From: Microbacteriaceae bacterium
GTDB lineage: Bacteria; Actinomycetota; Actinomycetes; Actinomycetales; Microbacteriaceae
Reading direction: 5' to 3'
Assembly: GCA_027490915.1 (NCBI GenBank)
Contig: JAIXXG010000058.1
Location: 1 to 64,000, forward strand
DNA length: 64,000 bases
The position numbers were made by a program, and so were the translations under genes. Below are positions 63,684 to 64,000 of this stretch, piece by piece; the first letter of the stretch is position 1, and every line of letters begins with the position of its first letter. Under the pieces are notes generated by a model that saw only the letters and a list, made by a program, of their open reading frames with translations, was not told where the DNA came from and did no database searches.

Positions 63684-64000
63684 CTAGAGGTTGAACCCGC
63701 CCATCGGGCCGAAGTCACCGGGACCGAAGCCGCCCATCGTGCCGATGAACAGGAACGGCAGCAGGGCGAGGCCGAGGAAGAGGATGCCCCACAGCACCGA
63801 GATCGCGATGCCGACGTAGCCCGTCACGAGACCGGCGATCGCCATGCCGCGCGCGTGGGGCTCGCGCTTGAGCCCGAGATGGCCGAGGATGACGCCCGCG
63901 ATCGCCGGCAGCAGGCCGAACGCGAAGAACGACAGCACAAGGCCGAGGATGCCGAACACGAGCCCGAGCACGCTCAGGGTCGACGACGGCCCGGTCGGCA
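63684..64000 (-). CDS. DUF4190 membrane protein, 5' end beyond the window
   Basis: At least 105 residues in the window and the frame is open to the edge. TGPSSTLSVLGLVFGILGLV, PAIAGVILGHLGLKREPHARG and MAIAGLVTGYVGIAISVLWG match DUF4190 (two or more membrane helices). The C-terminal MGGFGPGDFGPMGGFNL is Gly/Phe-rich. A GTG at 63971 could be a start, but the sequence upstream (TGPSST) looks coding, so a Pro-rich N terminus probably continues outside the window. Confidence 0.8.
   Translation of the reverse strand, partial: PTGPSSTLSVLGLVFGILGLVLSFFAFGLLPAIAGVILGHLGLKREPHARGMAIAGLVTGYVGIAISVLWGILFLGLALLPFLFIGTMGGFGPGDFGPMGGFNL

Overview
The window is chromosomal DNA from a high-G+C actinobacterium, most likely a member of the Microbacteriaceae. 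The reasons are the strong G/C bias at third codon positions, frequent GTG starts, -10 boxes of the TAGGCT/TAGACT type placed directly before start codons, CIRCE and HAIR heat-shock operators, a ZTP riboswitch before glyA, an actinobacterial GuaB3, and the sucCD/DUF6350/purNH gene order. The strain and genus are inference. I see no insertion sequence, phage gene, CRISPR array, rRNA or tRNA, so this looks like core chromosome with lineage-specific genes mixed in.

Layout. 1-1620: end of a 5-oxoprolinase operon (pxpABC). 1629-4051: a long palindromic repeat, then folD and glyA under a ZTP riboswitch. 4119-7841: two related MFS exporters flanking an LtrA-family membrane protein. 7896-9364: purU and a DUF1349 protein. 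9503-12350: a compact extracytoplasmic flavin electron-transfer cassette (FMN-binding lipoprotein, ApbE, RnfD-like membrane domain fused to a ferredoxin reductase domain). 12430-15162: an Hsp20 under CIRCE plus HAIR, then a P1B-type metal ATPase and a 38-residue Cys-rich protein behind a CsoR-type operator. 15235-19231: icd, a GNAT acetyltransferase, an alkyltransferase-like protein, a DUF4282 protein and a chromate-type transporter. 19265-24400: a heterodimeric ABC exporter and a membrane-anchored dimethylargininase-like enzyme. 24436-33603: purH, purN, a DUF6350 protein, a 1082-residue DhaL-EIIA-HPr-EI fusion, sucD and sucC.

33768-40963: a partner-switching pair (STAS protein and RsbW-GAF-RsbU fusion), pcrA helicase, a glycerophosphodiesterase, two small membrane proteins and a YccA-type protein. 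40964-41320 is a hairpin-rich gap. 41321-51218: guanine-nucleotide genes (guaA, guaB3, guaB) with a DUF3817 protein, SURF1, a large secreted CWB2-repeat protein and a Gfo/Idh/MocA oxidoreductase. 51496-58493: a branched-chain amino acid-type ABC system (livHMGF) and two substrate-binding lipoproteins on the other strand. 58558-64000: a kinase/class-III aminotransferase pair, RarD, groES with two CIRCE sites, a THUMP-like methyltransferase and the end of a DUF4190 protein.

Common threads. One-carbon and purine metabolism recurs (glyA, folD, purU, purN, purH, guaA, guaB, guaB3). TCA-cycle genes icd and sucC share a 14-bp palindrome upstream of both. At least ten genes have a -10 box exactly six bases before the start codon, which points to widespread leaderless mRNAs. 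Two families of palindromic intergenic repeats each occur twice. The most unusual items are the four-module PTS fusion, the flavin cassette, the CsoR-type operator with its small Cys-rich protein, the SURF1 gene with no standard start codon, the membrane-fused dimethylargininase and the repeat families.
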